The notes under the pieces were generated by a model. The model was not told the DNA's origin, did no database searches, and saw only the letters and a list, made by a program, of their open reading frames with translations. Shown here one piece after another: positions 63,911 to 64,000 of a stretch of 64,000 nucleotides of DNA; position 1 is the stretch's first letter, and each line of letters opens with the position of its first letter. Source of the DNA: JAGVSR01 sp963825555 (GTDB lineage: Bacteria > Pseudomonadota > Alphaproteobacteria > Rhizobiales > Hyphomicrobiaceae); contig CAWGTZ010000011.1 of assembly GCA_963825555.1 (NCBI GenBank), positions 105,953 to 169,952 on the forward strand, written 5' to 3'. The translations under genes were made by a program, and so were the position numbers.

Positions 63911-64000
63911 GCGCGTGTGGTCTAGTTGCCTTGGTCTAGGCTGCCTATTTGGGGGTTCTCTAGGATCGTTTTGGGATCTGGTGGCCGCATGCCGAGTGCC

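Noticed and set aside
1..64000. CRISPR arrays, tRNA or rRNA genes, insertion sequences, prophage
   Set aside because: No regularly spaced repeats, tRNA-like cloverleaf, transposase or phage structural genes were seen on either strand.

Overview
The window comes from a GC-rich alphaproteobacterium, probably of the Hyphomicrobiales (Rhizobiales) type. The evidence is a GcrA-type zinc-cysteine protein, an N-acetylglutaminylglutamine (NAGGN) osmolyte cluster, a DUF2267 protein, Hsp20 and universal stress genes, and FixK/FNR-like boxes. No rRNA, tRNA, CRISPR array or insertion sequence was recognised. Most genes are chromosomal-type stress, envelope and bioenergetic functions packed in short operons.

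Layout. 1-9.9 kb: a stress block with the C-terminal part of a Lon-like protease, two universal stress proteins, a YkgJ-like cysteine-cluster protein, a CPBP membrane protease, DUF2267, an AI-2E family membrane protein, a ribosome hibernation factor fused to a cold-shock domain, and an SLC13 permease. 9.9-14.6 kb: an RND efflux pump and its adaptor. 15.2-18.7 kb: small secreted and membrane proteins, a CBS-domain protein and four small c-type cytochromes. 18.8-24.2 kb: the complete NAGGN operon with a divergent MarR regulator. 24.4-30.9 kb: a secreted protein, a methyltransferase, and a tightly overlapping trehalose operon (otsB, GH15, otsA, glk). 31-39.1 kb: Hsp20, NUDIX, a frameshifted acetolactate-synthase-like gene, a lipid phosphoethanolamine transferase, a lipid kinase and a second SLC13 permease. 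39.8-47.4 kb: a full N-ATPase operon (atpDCQRBEFAG) whose first cistron is a class II glutamine amidotransferase. 47.5-51.6 kb: a divergent pre-ATP-grasp (PGM1-like) ligase, then a glycine-betaine-type ABC transporter. 51.9-56.9 kb: two acyl-activating enzymes, one fused to an acyl carrier domain and a PlsC domain. 57.5-63.9 kb: dodecin, a flavoprotein, a GcrA-like short protein, a spermidine-synthase-like protein, a membrane protein, a caspase-like protein and a VanX-like dipeptidase.

Two themes tie this together. The first is salt and osmotic tolerance: two organic osmolyte synthesis systems (NAGGN and trehalose), a betaine-type importer, and an ATPase whose c subunit carries a Na+-binding signature. 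The second is a shared regulatory signature. Exact TTGA-N6-TCAA palindromes, the FNR/FixK half-site arrangement, lie before the HPF/SLC13 pair, hsp20, the N-ATPase operon, and both acyl-ligase genes. Weaker versions lie before DUF2267 and between a cytochrome gene and a small gene. No regulator of that family is visible in the window, so a low-oxygen regulon is an inference from the sites.

The most unusual candidates are the GATase/N-ATPase and PGM1-like ligase divergent unit with its ABC transporter, the acyl-carrier/ligase/PlsC fusion whose HX4D motif reads HX4N, and the closed trehalose synthesis and breakdown operon.
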